DNA of 64,000 nucleotides from Halomonas citrativorans (GTDB lineage: Bacteria > Pseudomonadota > Gammaproteobacteria > Pseudomonadales > Halomonadaceae). Under the pieces are notes generated by a model. The model searched no databases. It had not been told where the DNA came from and saw only the letters and a list, made by a program, of their open reading frames with translations. How positions within the stretch are numbered: the first letter of the stretch is position 1; the number at the start of each line of letters is the position of its first letter. Shown in pieces: positions 15,686-24,893 of this stretch. The position numbers were made by a program, and so were the translations under genes. The stretch covers positions 434,001-498,000 of the forward strand of contig NZ_FUKM01000057.1 in assembly GCF_900163645.1 (NCBI RefSeq). Reading direction: 5' to 3'.

Positions 15686-16183
15686 TCACGCGTCGCTAAG
15701 TTTGCGTGCGCGGTGCAGGTTTTCCATGGTGTTCAGACACGCACTGGCGGCTTCCTTACCTTTGGCCAGGAAGTGCTGGAAGTAGAAGTCGTGATGAGTG
15801 CTGTGCTCGTGGAAATGGTGCGGCGTGAGCACCACCGAAATCACCGGCACTTGGGTATCAAGCTGAACGCGCATCATGCCGTCGATCACCGCATGGGCGA
15901 CGAAGTCGTGGCGATAGATGCCGCCATCTACCACAAAGCCAGCACCGACAATCGCGCCATAGCGGCCGCTTTCGGCCAGTACCTTGGCTTGCAGCGGAAT
16001 TTCATAGGCGCCTGAAACGGTAAATGTATCCACCTGGTCTGCAGATAAACCGTTGCGCTCCACTTCCTCAATAAATGCCTGGTAGGCCTGGCCGACGATA
16101 TCGTTGTGCCAATGGCCCTGGATAAACGCAATGCGCTGGGACGTGGTATGTGAGGAGAGTGTTAAAGGAAAGGTCTGATTCAT
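15686..16183 (-). CDS. ribH2: 6,7-dimethyl-8-ribityllumazine synthase, RibH2 type
   Basis: A 165-residue lumazine synthase, the penultimate riboflavin enzyme. The sequence follows the type II (Brucella RibH2) form closely: IAFIQGHWHNDIVGQAY, VSGAYEIPLQAKVLA, GAGFVVDGGIYRHDFVAHAV, and VVLTPHHFHEHSTHHDFYF. RibH2 enzymes form decamers rather than icosahedral capsids. AAGAGA lies 6 nt before the ATG at 16183, favouring it over the ATG at 16189. An FMN riboswitch precedes it. No other riboflavin gene is adjacent, so this is probably a second, stand-alone, flavin-controlled copy. Confidence 0.92.
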   Translation of the reverse strand: MNQTFPLTLSSHTTSQRIAFIQGHWHNDIVGQAYQAFIEEVERNGLSADQVDTFTVSGAYEIPLQAKVLAESGRYGAIVGAGFVVDGGIYRHDFVAHAVIDGMMRVQLDTQVPVISVVLTPHHFHEHSTHHDFYFQHFLAKGKEAASACLNTMENLHRARKLSDA

Positions 16184-16297
16184 GGTCATTCTCTTGGATA
16201 AGTGTTACCAGAATCAGGGCATTCGGCATCCGCCAATAGGCATAACGTACGCCTCCAAGGGGCTTTCACCGTGGAATAACGCCGTTGAGTGGATACC

Positions 16298-16454
16298 GTT
16301 CTCTTTCATCCGGACTATCACCGTCGGCTTCGGTTTCTCACCGAATCTGCTGACCTCTCACGGGCAGACCAGTGAGAGCGCTCGCGGGCTTAGGCCGCTT
16401 TCGTTAGGAAAGGTACCATCACCGCCGGTGGGGACTTTCACCCCGCCCTGAGAA
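16298..16454 (-). ncRNA. FMN riboswitch (RFN element)
   Basis: On the minus strand the RNA starts with TTCTCAGGGCGGGGTGAAAG, then CCCCACCGGCGGTGATGG, continues through a variable arm (GCGAGCGCTC) and CAGCAGATTCGGTGAGAAAC, CGAAGCCGACGGTGATAGT, and closes with CCGGATGAAAGAGAAC. These are the conserved blocks of the RFN element, which binds FMN. It lies about 115 nt upstream of ribH2, leaving room for an expression platform, so ribH2 is expected to be shut off when FMN is abundant. Confidence 0.96.
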
Positions 16455-16538
16455 CATTGCTGCATAGCAGCCTACCTATCTTACGCCGATTGTGAATGCG
16501 CAGCTAGAGGCCAAGTAAAACCTTATCGAGAGCGCTGC

Positions 16539-16718
16539 TTAATCGACCCAGTCAGCATTTAACAGTTCGGCGAGCCGTTTGGGACAAAGGCGCACGGCAC
16601 TATTGGAGGAGCCTGCGGCGGGCAGTACTTCGTTATACGCCAAAAGCGACTCATCACAATAAACGGGCACGTTGGTCGCCAAACCAACGGACATACGCCG
16701 CCTATCGGGTGACTGGTG
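16539..16718 (-). pseudogene. YbaK/EbsC-family (aminoacyl-tRNA deacylase-like) fragment
   Basis: The minus strand encodes the C-terminal third of a YbaK-domain protein: HPIGGVCP, then after a one-base frame break GLATNVPVYCDESLL, AYNEVLPAAGSSNSAVRL and CPKRLAELLNADWVD followed by TAA at 16541-16539. Adding one T in the CCGTT run at about 16690 joins the two parts into the family motif IGGVxPFG. The N-terminal two-thirds are missing; the position they would occupy holds an unrelated gene. It is a decayed fragment. Confidence 0.75.
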
Positions 16719-16753
16719 AACTCCATTTTATACATTAGGCGTTGACACCAAAT

Positions 16754-16787
16754 GAAAAACCCCCGGTCGATAGCGACACGGGGGCTT
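16754..16787 (-). terminator. rho-independent terminator after the siderophore-binding gene
   Basis: On the minus strand GCCCCCGTGTCG and CGACCGGGGG pair as an imperfect GC-rich stem and are followed by TTTTTC. It starts about 20 nt past the stop of the gene at 16810-17658. Confidence 0.75.
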
Positions 16788-16809
16788 GGTCAAGCATCGT
16801 GGTAGACGC

Positions 16810-17658
16810 TTACAGTGCTTCAACTACCTCATCAATTTGCAGTTTCAGACTCTGCAGGCCACCGCCTGATAAGTACCAAAGGGCCGGGGTAAGTACGACC
16901 AGGCGTGTATCCGGCGTGCCCGCGTCTGCTAGCGCTCGCTCTAGCGCATTGGTATCAGCGGCGTCGTTACCAATGGCGGCGCTGCGGTCAACCACCAGCA
17001 ATACGTCGGGTTGGATCTCACCAATGGCGTCCATCGTCAGCGGCGTAAAGGTGCGGCTACCGCGCGTTATGCTGGTAACGCTATCCGGCATTTCTAACGT
17101 TTTGATACCCAGTACGTCGTGTACGACCGGATGGGTGTTCAACCCCAGGTTGCCGTCGTTGGAGGTAACTACCAGTACGCGCAACGCTTCATCCAGCGCT
17201 TGGCGGTGGCTTTCAATATCGGCATGCAGCTCTTTTAGTGCCTCTTCAGCACGCTCTTCAACACCGACATGACTGGCTAGCTGTCGCACGTTGTCGTCAA
17301 AGACTACCAGGTAATCATCGCCTTGTAGGCTGGTATTGAGCACCGGGGCGATCTCTTCGAACTCAGATTCCCACTCACCTTGACGGCCGGTGTAAAGGAT
17401 AAGGCTGGGCTCGCTTTCGGCGATGGCTTCAAGGTCAGGAGAGCGTAACCCGCCAAGGTCGGTATAAGCGTCATCGTTATAGGTTGACAGGTAGTCGGGC
17501 AGAATCTGTTTGGGAATACCCACGATTTGGTCACTAACACCCAGCGCATCCAGTGTGTCCAGGCTGCCTAAATCAAAGGTGGCAATACGTTCCTGGGCAT
17601 GAGCAACGGAGCTAACCGCTGTGACAAGCAGTGTCGTGACGAGAATCGTGGGCTTCAT
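16810..17658 (-). CDS. iron-siderophore ABC transporter substrate-binding protein
   Basis: A 282-residue periplasmic protein of the PF01497 type (FatB/CeuE/FecB-like). It has a Sec signal peptide (KPTILVTTLLVTAVSSVAHA) and the typical lobes: RIATFDLGSLDTLDALG, LGGLRSPDLEAIAESEPSLIL in the first and EIQPDVLLVVDRSAAIG in the second. No permease or ATPase is adjacent, so it is an orphan that must share a transporter. A 19-bp palindrome about 30 bp upstream looks like a Fur box, so expression should rise in iron limitation. The ligand is unknown. Confidence 0.87.
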   Translation of the reverse strand: MKPTILVTTLLVTAVSSVAHAQERIATFDLGSLDTLDALGVSDQIVGIPKQILPDYLSTYNDDAYTDLGGLRSPDLEAIAESEPSLILYTGRQGEWESEFEEIAPVLNTSLQGDDYLVVFDDNVRQLASHVGVEERAEEALKELHADIESHRQALDEALRVLVVTSNDGNLGLNTHPVVHDVLGIKTLEMPDSVTSITRGSRTFTPLTMDAIGEIQPDVLLVVDRSAAIGNDAADTNALERALADAGTPDTRLVVLTPALWYLSGGGLQSLKLQIDEVVEAL

Positions 17659-17687
17659 GGGTATTCCTTTTATGAGAAAAAGTTTTA

Positions 17688-17706
17688 TATGAGATTTCTT
17701 CTCATA
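17688..17706. promoter_or_regulatory. predicted Fur box
   Basis: TATGAGA-TTTCT-TCTCATA is a palindrome with perfect 7-bp arms, of the same size and base character as the 19-bp Fur operator. It lies 30 bp upstream of the ATG of a siderophore-binding protein. The match to Fur is by resemblance and context. Confidence 0.6.
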
Positions 17707-17838
17707 TTGGCAAAAAAATGATGCGCTGTCGTTACCCCGTTATGGAACAGGACGTTGCATTTTTTCGTTTTGAGGGGGACTTTCGAGGTTTGGAATTGTC
17801 AGGAGAGAAAGGGTAGCGCGTGTGTGGGTGCCATAAAG

Positions 17839-17867
17839 AACTACCCCGCCTTCTGGGCGGGGTAGTT
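17839..17867 (-). terminator. terminator after the YqaE gene
   Basis: CTACCCCGCC, a five-base loop, and GGCGGGGTAG form a perfect 10-bp stem, extended by AA/TT; on the minus strand it is followed by a T-rich TTCTTT. It lies about 20 nt past the YqaE-type gene. Confidence 0.8.
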
Positions 17868-17886
17868 AAGGTGCTTGGCAGGACGA

Positions 17887-18075
17887 CTATCTGCCGGAAG
17901 CGTTACGAATCTTCTTATCGGTTTGATATTGGCTCAAAGCATAGACAGACCAGATCGCTGCGGGTATCCAGCCAATGATAGTAATCTGGAGTATCAGGCA
18001 GATAAGCCCGGCAAACGGACGGCCGATCGTAAAGAACTGAAGCCACGGCAGTAGTAGGGCGAGTAACAGACGCAT
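17887..18075 (-). CDS. YqaE/Pmp3-family small membrane protein
   Basis: A 62-residue inner-membrane proteolipid of the Pmp3 family: two hydrophobic helices (LLLALLLPWLQFFTIG, LICLILQITIIGWIPAAIWSVYAL) around a short loop, ending in a basic tail. Members are induced by salt, cold or membrane stress and affect ion leakage in yeast, which fits a halophile, but the exact role here is unknown. The ATG at 18075 is preceded by AAGGAG; an in-frame TTG 7 codons earlier is less likely. Confidence 0.85.
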   Translation of the reverse strand: MRLLLALLLPWLQFFTIGRPFAGLICLILQITIIGWIPAAIWSVYALSQYQTDKKIRNASGR

Positions 18076-18526
18076 GTCATTCTCTCCTTGATCCAAACAG
18101 CGAAAGGTTAGGTAACCGATGGCGTATTATTGCAGATTGGCTGACGCTACGCATATTCATTACATCACCGTTGCCAGCATTAACCTGCCGCTGATTGATT
18201 GAAGCAGTTTTCGTACAAAGCCTGGAAATGCCGTTTTCCCTTGGCACACAGCGGTAATAAAGCCAGGTAATCGTGAGAATAGTTGTGTGAAATTGAGCGT
18301 AATATTTTTATCTGCTGACTCCATGCACCAGTGAAAAGCGGTTTATGTTTGTAATACGATAAATCGCGCTACTAAGGCATTCTAAATTGATGGAATGAAT
18401 AAATTGTTTACCGTTATTCTATCTAACTGTTGGCAGGATAAAGAGTAATGCTGACGACGTTTACGTAGTACATCGTCACATCAATTTATGCGTTCTCTTT
18501 TATTTTCTGGCCAAGGACGATGCGCT
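18076..18526. other. 451-bp intergenic region without a recognised gene
   Basis: The gap between the divergent YqaE and GGDEF-EAL genes. I see no convincing reading frame, RNA gene or repeat in it. It becomes AT-rich from about 18280, so promoters of both genes probably lie here; no sigma-54 type -24/-12 pair with correct spacing was found. Confidence 0.5.
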
Positions 18527-21500
18527 ATGCCTGTTGTAGATATATTGATGAGAAAGGATCAGAACAAAGAGAGCGAAAAGCATGCCGATAACGCCTTTCG
18601 CCACCAACGTCGCAATGTCTACGCGTTATACGTTATTGCTTTACTGCTGCTGTTCAGCCTGTTCGGCTGGTTTTTAAAGGAGCAGCGTGAACAGGAGATA
18701 GCCTCTGCTGAGGCGCAGAGCGATGCGCGTGCCAGCCTGATTGGGGAGTGGGTAGAAAGCATCTTCTCTCAAACGTACCACGTGCTGGTCAGTGTCGCTG
18801 ACCTTCAGAACATGCCTGATGTGGTCAGCGCCACGCAAATGTCTCGGATGTTAAGCGATCGTCATCGCTATGCCCCCTTGGTTCAACGAGTGGTTCTGTT
18901 GGATAGCCAAGGAATCATGATTGCCAGTAGTGGAGATAACCACTATCAGGGAGCGGATTTTAGTGACCAGGATTTTTATAAAGTCTTGAGCGACCCTGAC
19001 TATCCCATGGAGGACATCGTTACGCCGCTTTACTGGTCCAGTGAGGAACAAACCTACTCTCTGATACACGCGTTACGTCTGACAGATTCATCAGGTGCCT
19101 TTGCGGGCATGGCATCAGCACGTGTGGCATCACAAGCATTTGCCGACATGGTTAACCAAATGCAGATTCGCCAGGGTGAAAGCATCGCCCTGGTAGACGC
19201 CACGCTTAAATTAATCGCCCGCAATCCTGGTGACGAGCGCACGCAAACCGGGGGACAAGTGGAGGGAGTGACCGTACAACGCGTTCTGGACAGCGGCCAG
19301 ACCCCGTGGTCGGACGTGATGTGGTCTTCTCTGGATCAACGTGAGCGAATTTTTTGGGTACAGCGCATCGAAAACTATCCGATATGGGTGGCTGTCGGTA
19401 TGGATTTGGATGAGGTGTTAGCGGGGTGGCGTCAGCGCGCCGGGATTACCATCGGTATCTTTATCGCTATTGTTTTGTTGGGCGCATGGGGAGTTCGTCA
19501 TTACCTTAAGCGGATAAGGTTAGCCCAGTTATTACAACATCGCCTTAAAGAGCTTGATCAGGCGCGTACCCAGGCCCAGACAGGAGAAGCCCAGCTCAGA
19601 ACGCTTATTAACTCTATCCAGGATTTGATCATCGTTTTCGACCAAAACAATCAAATGACCTATATGCATGCCCTGGATGAAGGAATGTTGCTGAAAGGCA
19701 AAGATAGTCTGTTAGGTAAACATTATAACGAGGTAATGCCCCCTGGTTTATCCAAGCGCTTTGATACTGTCTTTGAGCAGGTAAGGCAGCATCGCCAAGC
19801 AGTTACGCTTGAATATCAGTTGAGGGTGCCCAGGGGAGAACACTTTTTTCAGACCGTAGCAAGCCCCCTGGTGCATCCTGATGGCCGCTTTTCCGGCACG
19901 TTACTGGTCGCGCGCGATATTACCGAAGCCAAACAGAGTGAAGCGGAGCTTAATATCGCGGCCGCCGCTTTTCAGGCACACCTGGGCATCATCATCGCGG
20001 ATGCCGAAGGGAAAATACTGAAAGCCAATCCCATGTTTACTCAGATTACCGGCTATAGCGAAGCCGAAGTGATTGGCCGTGACGCAAAGATGTTTAATTC
20101 GAACCGCCACGATCCTGGTTTCTATCGCCGTTTATGGCGCAGCGTCAAACAGCAGGGCCGCTGGGAAGGCGAAGTTTGGAACCAGCGCAAGAACGGCGAT
20201 ATCTTTCCCGAGTGGGTCGTTATTAGCTCAATCCGTAATGCTGACCAGCAGCTAACCCATTACGTGGCCACCGTTGTCGATATTAGCGAACGCAAAGCCG
20301 CTGAACAGGAAATCCACCAACTGGCGTTTTATGATTCGGTGACGGGGCTGGCGAATCGCCGTCTCTTTATGGACCGCTTGGGCGCAGCGCTTAAAGAGGC
20401 GCGCCGACATCGCTCTTATGGTGCGCTTCTGCTGATCGATATCGATCATTTCAAACAGGTTAACGATGTGTTTGGGCACCCTATTGGTGACCGCTTGCTT
20501 CAGGGCGTTGCGCGTCTGCTTCATCAACAGCTGCGGGAAAGCGATACCTTGGCACGTTTAGGCGGTGATGAGTTCGCTATACTCATTCAGTCGTTGGATA
20601 CCGATGCGACTAAAGCGGCTCAGTTGGCTGAACTCATCGCCCATAAGTTGATGGTTGCCATACGCCGTACCAGTTCACTCATTGAGCACTCGGTCAGCGT
20701 GACGGCCAGCATCGGTATCACCCTCCTGAACTATTCGACCGACGAGCAAAATGAGTATCTTCAGCAGGCGGATATGGCGCTATTTCAAGCCAAGGCGAGA
20801 GGCCGTGACACGCTGTGCTTTTTTGACCCCGATATGCAGGCAACGCTGTTAGCCTCAACGCATCTGGAACGTGATTTGCGGCAGGCACAGGCGCTTGACC
20901 AGTGGCAGCTTTATTACCAGCCCCAGGTGGAAGTAAATGGAAAGACGACCGGGGTCGAGGCGCTTTTGCGCTGGCAGCATCCCGAGCGGGGTCTTGTATC
21001 TCCCGGGGACTTTATACCGCTGTTAGAGAGTACCGGCCTGATTATTGAAGTAGGTGCATGGGTGCTGGAGAAAGCCTGCTACCAGTTGGCGAGCTGGGCA
21101 CAGCATGACCGGTTCTGCCACTTGACGATGTCGGTAAATATTAGCCCCCTGCAGTTTCACGATGCTGAGTTTATACCGCGTATCACGGCTATCTTTGAAC
21201 GTACCCAAGCACCGCTTGACCGCTTAAAGCTTGAAGTGACAGAGTCGCTGTTTGTGGATGCTCACGACAGCGCACGCGATAAAATGTTGTTCCTAAAAGC
21301 GCTGGGTGTTCGCCTCTCACTGGATGATTTTGGTACCGGTTATTCATCCCTTGCCTACCTGGCCCAGCTACCCTTGGACCAGCTGAAAATAGACCAGAGT
21401 TTTGTGCGCCAGGTGCTGACCAGTAGCGCGAATGCGGCGATTGTCGAGAGTACCATTGCGCTGGCAAAAAGCCTGAACCTGGAGGTGATTGCCGAGGGAG

Positions 21501-21619
21501 TCGAAACGCAGGCGCAGCAGGCGTGGTTATTCGCCCATGGCTGCCACGCCTATCAAGGTTATCTGTTTGGGCGTCCGGTCACCATCGGCGCGTTGGAAGC
21601 GGAGCTTGATGTTTCTTGA
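18527..21619 (+). CDS. membrane dCache-PAS-PAS-GGDEF-EAL cyclic-di-GMP protein
   Basis: A 1030-residue sensor for cyclic-di-GMP turnover. Membrane segments near residues 32-51 and 304-325 bracket a periplasmic Cache-type sensing domain. Two PAS domains follow (starting near 354 and 478), then GGDEF (600-760) and EAL (780-1025). The cyclase site RLGGDEFAIL is intact, with an RESD product-inhibition site five residues upstream. The phosphodiesterase residues are also intact: EALLRW, NISPLQF, KLEVTES, DDFGTGYSS, KIDQSFV, AEGVET. It may therefore both make and degrade cyclic-di-GMP. ATG 18527 has AAGGA 10 nt upstream; an upstream ATG at 18488 lacks a ribosome binding site. It stands alone. Confidence 0.93.
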   Translation: MPVVDILMRKDQNKESEKHADNAFRHQRRNVYALYVIALLLLFSLFGWFLKEQREQEIASAEAQSDARASLIGEWVESIFSQTYHVLVSVADLQNMPDVVSATQMSRMLSDRHRYAPLVQRVVLLDSQGIMIASSGDNHYQGADFSDQDFYKVLSDPDYPMEDIVTPLYWSSEEQTYSLIHALRLTDSSGAFAGMASARVASQAFADMVNQMQIRQGESIALVDATLKLIARNPGDERTQTGGQVEGVTVQRVLDSGQTPWSDVMWSSLDQRERIFWVQRIENYPIWVAVGMDLDEVLAGWRQRAGITIGIFIAIVLLGAWGVRHYLKRIRLAQLLQHRLKELDQARTQAQTGEAQLRTLINSIQDLIIVFDQNNQMTYMHALDEGMLLKGKDSLLGKHYNEVMPPGLSKRFDTVFEQVRQHRQAVTLEYQLRVPRGEHFFQTVASPLVHPDGRFSGTLLVARDITEAKQSEAELNIAAAAFQAHLGIIIADAEGKILKANPMFTQITGYSEAEVIGRDAKMFNSNRHDPGFYRRLWRSVKQQGRWEGEVWNQRKNGDIFPEWVVISSIRNADQQLTHYVATVVDISERKAAEQEIHQLAFYDSVTGLANRRLFMDRLGAALKEARRHRSYGALLLIDIDHFKQVNDVFGHPIGDRLLQGVARLLHQQLRESDTLARLGGDEFAILIQSLDTDATKAAQLAELIAHKLMVAIRRTSSLIEHSVSVTASIGITLLNYSTDEQNEYLQQADMALFQAKARGRDTLCFFDPDMQATLLASTHLERDLRQAQALDQWQLYYQPQVEVNGKTTGVEALLRWQHPERGLVSPGDFIPLLESTGLIIEVGAWVLEKACYQLASWAQHDRFCHLTMSVNISPLQFHDAEFIPRITAIFERTQAPLDRLKLEVTESLFVDAHDSARDKMLFLKALGVRLSLDDFGTGYSSLAYLAQLPLDQLKIDQSFVRQVLTSSANAAIVESTIALAKSLNLEVIAEGVETQAQQAWLFAHGCHAYQGYLFGRPVTIGALEAELDVS

Positions 21620-21621
21620 GG

Positions 21622-22653
21622 TCAGCCGTTTTGATGAAATGGCGCGGGGGAGAGCATTGACGCAAGTGCCGTTATATCCGGCACCGTACTCGCCAGCGCT
21701 TCAGGGATAATGATTTCCAGCCGTGAGTCCTGTCGCCAGGCGCTACTTTCTACGTTTAGCGCACCATCAGCGCGGTTAAGCTGCTGCCAGCCGCTGGTAG
21801 TATGAAACACGCCTTTAATACGGGCATCACGGGGTAATTCACCTAAACATTGCGCCAGGCTGTCCAGGTCAAAGTGCTCGTCAGGGTGCCAGCGTAATCC
21901 TAGGCTCACGTAGCCCAGTGCCACACCGGTTTCCTGCTGTGGTGCGCCTTTGGCTGGCGGAAAGTCAAAAAATCCGCCCTCCAAACCAGGGGGCGCGGTT
22001 AATGTGCGGTGTGCTTCCGGAACGGCCAGGTCGTGGGCAGGGCTTTGGCCACTGTGCGTTAATCGTTCAAGTGCCAGTTCGCCATTGGTAACCGGCTCGA
22101 CCCATTTACGCGGCGGCCATAAGGCATTGGCAAATTGCTGCGCTGCCTGCTGCTGTTGATCGGTGGCCTGGTCCCATAAGGTGATGGCTACCGCATCGGC
22201 GATCGCCAACTGATCCTGAAACGTTTCATGATTGAGCGCACGCGGATCATCCAGACGGCGTGGGTCCAGCGTGGCAATAATATCGCGTACATCAACGACA
22301 TCGTGAAAGGCCTCGCCGCGCAGCAGGTCCAGTAAACCGGCGGGGTGGCCAAGTCCAGAGGGTTCAATAATCACGCGGTCTGGCTTACTGCGTGCCAGCA
22401 GGTTAATAAGCGCTGCCTGCATCACAAAGGCGAGCTGGCAGCACAAACAGCCGCCAGGCAAGCCTTTAATAACGATATCGTCACGTTGCTCAAACATCGC
22501 CTGGTCGATACCAATTTGACCGAACTCATTCACTAAAATGGCCCACGTTTCATGCGCAGGCTTTTGTTCAATCAGACGGTGAATGAGGGTGGTTTTACCA
22601 CTTCCCAAAAAGCCGGTGATGATATGAACCGGCACTTTTGCCAACGCTGCCAC
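21622..22653 (-). CDS. COG0523 (CobW/P47K) metal-chaperone GTPase
   Basis: A 343-residue G3E-family GTPase. It has the Walker A GFLGSGKTTLIHRL, the metal-binding GGCLCC motif, the Walker B-like VIIEPSGLGHPAG, and a C-terminal CobW_C domain (RIKGVFHTTSGWQQLNRADG). Such proteins deliver or sense zinc or other metals. It starts with GTG only 3 bp after moaA, last in the mobA-moeA-moaA operon, which hints at a metal-handling role linked to molybdoenzymes; that link is inferred. A second, Zur-linked COG0523 protein lies at 54305. Confidence 0.87.
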   Translation of the reverse strand: MAALAKVPVHIITGFLGSGKTTLIHRLIEQKPAHETWAILVNEFGQIGIDQAMFEQRDDIVIKGLPGGCLCCQLAFVMQAALINLLARSKPDRVIIEPSGLGHPAGLLDLLRGEAFHDVVDVRDIIATLDPRRLDDPRALNHETFQDQLAIADAVAITLWDQATDQQQQAAQQFANALWPPRKWVEPVTNGELALERLTHSGQSPAHDLAVPEAHRTLTAPPGLEGGFFDFPPAKGAPQQETGVALGYVSLGLRWHPDEHFDLDSLAQCLGELPRDARIKGVFHTTSGWQQLNRADGALNVESSAWRQDSRLEIIIPEALASTVPDITALASMLSPAPFHQNG

Positions 22654-22656
22654 GAG

Positions 22657-23649
22657 TTAACCCCCTGTCATATTCATAAAGCGAACAACCTGAATGTCGC
22701 CGTCGGTCGTGAAATGGTGCCGCTCTGGTTTGAGCGGTAGTGCATTCACAATCGCCTCTTTAAGGCGCGGCATATCACCGGGATAGCGGCGCAGCACGGC
22801 GCGCAAGTCGACCGAATGTTCGTTACCCAAACAGAGCAATAAACGGCCTTCTACCGTGACCCGCACGCGATTACAGGTGTCGCAGAAGTTGTGGCTGTGC
22901 GGCGATATAAAGCCAACCCGGCTTTCACTGTCGGCCATTCTAAAGTAGCGCGACGGGCCTGGCGTGGTTTCGGTGGTCGGGGTTAGCGTATAGCGCTTTT
23001 CAATCAGGGCCTGTACATCATCACTTGAGTAGAAGGTTTCTGCGCGTGAGTGATCGGACACATCGCCCAGAGGCATCTCTTCAATAAAGCTGATATCCAG
23101 CCCTTCGTCACGCGCAAAGTCGACAAGGTCCAGCACCTCATCATCATTACGACCTTTTAAAATGACCGCATTTAACTTGATGCGGGTAAATCCGGCCTCT
23201 TTTGCAGCATGGATGCCGTCAATAACGCGTGTTAAATCGCCGGTGCGGGTGAGCTTTTTAAAGCGCTCCGGGTCCAGTGAATCCAGGCTGATATTGAGAC
23301 GGCGCAGGCCACCTGCATAAAGCCTTTGGGCATGTTTACGCAGGCTGGCGCCATTGGTGGTCATGGTGAAATCGCTAAGCCCGGGCAACTGGCCAATGTC
23401 ATCTACCAGCTGTTCTATGTCCCGGCGCACCAGGGGCTCACCACCGGTCAGGCGAATTTTTTCAACACCCAGTTCGGTAAAGGCCTGGGCGACCATGCTG
23501 ATCTCTTCAAGGGTCAGCACTTGGGCACGCGGAAGAAACGTCATTTCCTCGCTCATGCAGTACACACAGCGGAAGTCACAGCGGTCGGTCACCGAGATGC
23601 GGACATAGCTAACTCGGCGACCAAAGTCATCTATTAGTTGCTTAGTCAT
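22657..23649 (-). CDS. moaA: GTP 3',8-cyclase (molybdopterin step 1)
   Basis: MoaA is the radical-SAM enzyme that rearranges GTP on the way to cyclic pyranopterin. It shows the N-terminal cluster motif CDFRCVYC (CxxxCxxC), the [12 protein letters not shown] motif, the second cluster [18 protein letters not shown], and the conserved C-terminal Gly-Gly needed with MoaC. Length, 330 residues, is normal. The ATG at 23649 overlaps the moeA stop (ATGA); an ATG two codons upstream is possible. moaC, moaD and moaE are not in this window. Confidence 0.95.
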   Translation of the reverse strand: MTKQLIDDFGRRVSYVRISVTDRCDFRCVYCMSEEMTFLPRAQVLTLEEISMVAQAFTELGVEKIRLTGGEPLVRRDIEQLVDDIGQLPGLSDFTMTTNGASLRKHAQRLYAGGLRRLNISLDSLDPERFKKLTRTGDLTRVIDGIHAAKEAGFTRIKLNAVILKGRNDDEVLDLVDFARDEGLDISFIEEMPLGDVSDHSRAETFYSSDDVQALIEKRYTLTPTTETTPGPSRYFRMADSESRVGFISPHSHNFCDTCNRVRVTVEGRLLLCLGNEHSVDLRAVLRRYPGDMPRLKEAIVNALPLKPERHHFTTDGDIQVVRFMNMTGG

Positions 23650-24893
23650 GGCCATCTCACAAGTGGTTGAATGCAGACTACCTCGCCAGCTTGTGCACCG
23701 TCCTGGTCTTCGGGTAGCTCGATCAGACAGTTAGCCGCGACCATCGAACTTAACATGCCAGACCCTTGAGCACCGGTCGTACGTACGTGGAGCACACCTT
23801 GCGTATCGCTATGGTAAATGCCGCGCAAAAAGTCGGTACGCTGATAGCGGCTGTTAAGCACTTCATCCGCGACAGCGTAAAGCCTGGGTGGCGGAGTCAT
23901 GGCGAATGCCTGCAAGTGATGGAGCAACGGCACGACAAACTGTGAAAAGGTTACCATGACAGCGACAGGGTTGCCGGGCAAGCCCACAAAGGGCGTACGC
24001 GACTCTCCCAGCCAGCCGCAGGCCAGTGGCCGCCCTGGGCGTAACGCAACGCGCCAAAACGTTAGTTGGCCCAGTTGTTCAAGGGCAGGCCGTGTAAAGT
24101 CAGCTTGCCCCGCCGATACACCGCCGCTGGTGAGCACCAGGTCGCTCACTTGGGCAGCGTGGGATAACGCCTTACGTATCGCCTGCTGATCATCGGGAAG
24201 AATACCCAGATCAATCACCTCAGCGCCGTGTTCGGTTAATAAACCCATCAAGGTAAACCGGTTGGCATCATAAATGCGGGCATTCTCCAGCGGCTCGCCA
24301 GGCGCTGTCACTTCATCGCCGGTGGAAAACAGTGCAACCGTCGGTGGCCGGGCCACGCAAACCTGTGCCACGCCGAGCGATGCAAGTAGCCCCATACTAG
24401 CGGCATCCAAACGCGTTCCTTTTGAAAGCGCCAGGTTGCCCTTGAGAATATCTTCCCCGGCCAGGCGTACGTTCTGGCCACGCTTAACGCGCTCAGGGTT
24501 TGCGATGTGGAGGTGCTCGCCGTGCGTTGTTAACTGCTCCTGCATAATGACCGTATCGGTGCCCTCCGGTAGCGGGGCACCCGTGGTAATCCGCACGCAA
24601 GCGTCTGGCGGCACGGCGCCATGAAAACCATGCCCTGCCAATGCATGACCGATAAGCGGCCATTGGGATGACTGTGTGTCTGGCCAGGCGAGAGCAATTC
24701 CGTCCATCGCGGCGTTGGTGCTGGGCGGTACGTTGATCGGCGCCATAATATCGTGCGCCAGGCGGCGGCCATGGGCGCGATGCAGATCGATTACTTCATG
24801 GGCCAGCGGTCTTTCAATAAGCGTTGTCAGCGCCTGGCGGGCTTCTTCCACGCTCAGCATCTGGTCGCCAAGCTCAAAGCAGGAGAGCGTCAT
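23646..24893 (-). CDS. moeA: molybdopterin molybdenumtransferase, copy 1
   Basis: MoeA inserts molybdate into adenylylated molybdopterin. The 415-residue protein has the MoeA domain order with [10 protein letters not shown] near residue 60, [21 protein letters not shown], the MogA-like [27 protein letters not shown] and [13 protein letters not shown], and the C-terminal beta barrel. The ATG at 24893 overlaps the mobA stop by ATGA, arguing against the upstream in-frame start. It differs considerably from the second copy at 26603, so the two are not a recent duplication. Confidence 0.92.
   Translation of the reverse strand: MTLSCFELGDQMLSVEEARQALTTLIERPLAHEVIDLHRAHGRRLAHDIMAPINVPPSTNAAMDGIALAWPDTQSSQWPLIGHALAGHGFHGAVPPDACVRITTGAPLPEGTDTVIMQEQLTTHGEHLHIANPERVKRGQNVRLAGEDILKGNLALSKGTRLDAASMGLLASLGVAQVCVARPPTVALFSTGDEVTAPGEPLENARIYDANRFTLMGLLTEHGAEVIDLGILPDDQQAIRKALSHAAQVSDLVLTSGGVSAGQADFTRPALEQLGQLTFWRVALRPGRPLACGWLGESRTPFVGLPGNPVAVMVTFSQFVVPLLHHLQAFAMTPPPRLYAVADEVLNSRYQRTDFLRGIYHSDTQGVLHVRTTGAQGSGMLSSMVAANCLIELPEDQDGAQAGEVVCIQPLVRWP

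Noticed and set aside
18076..18526. Sigma-54-like TTGGCA...TGC pairs before the GGDEF-EAL gene
   Set aside because: The spacing between GG and GC is wrong for a -24/-12 promoter.
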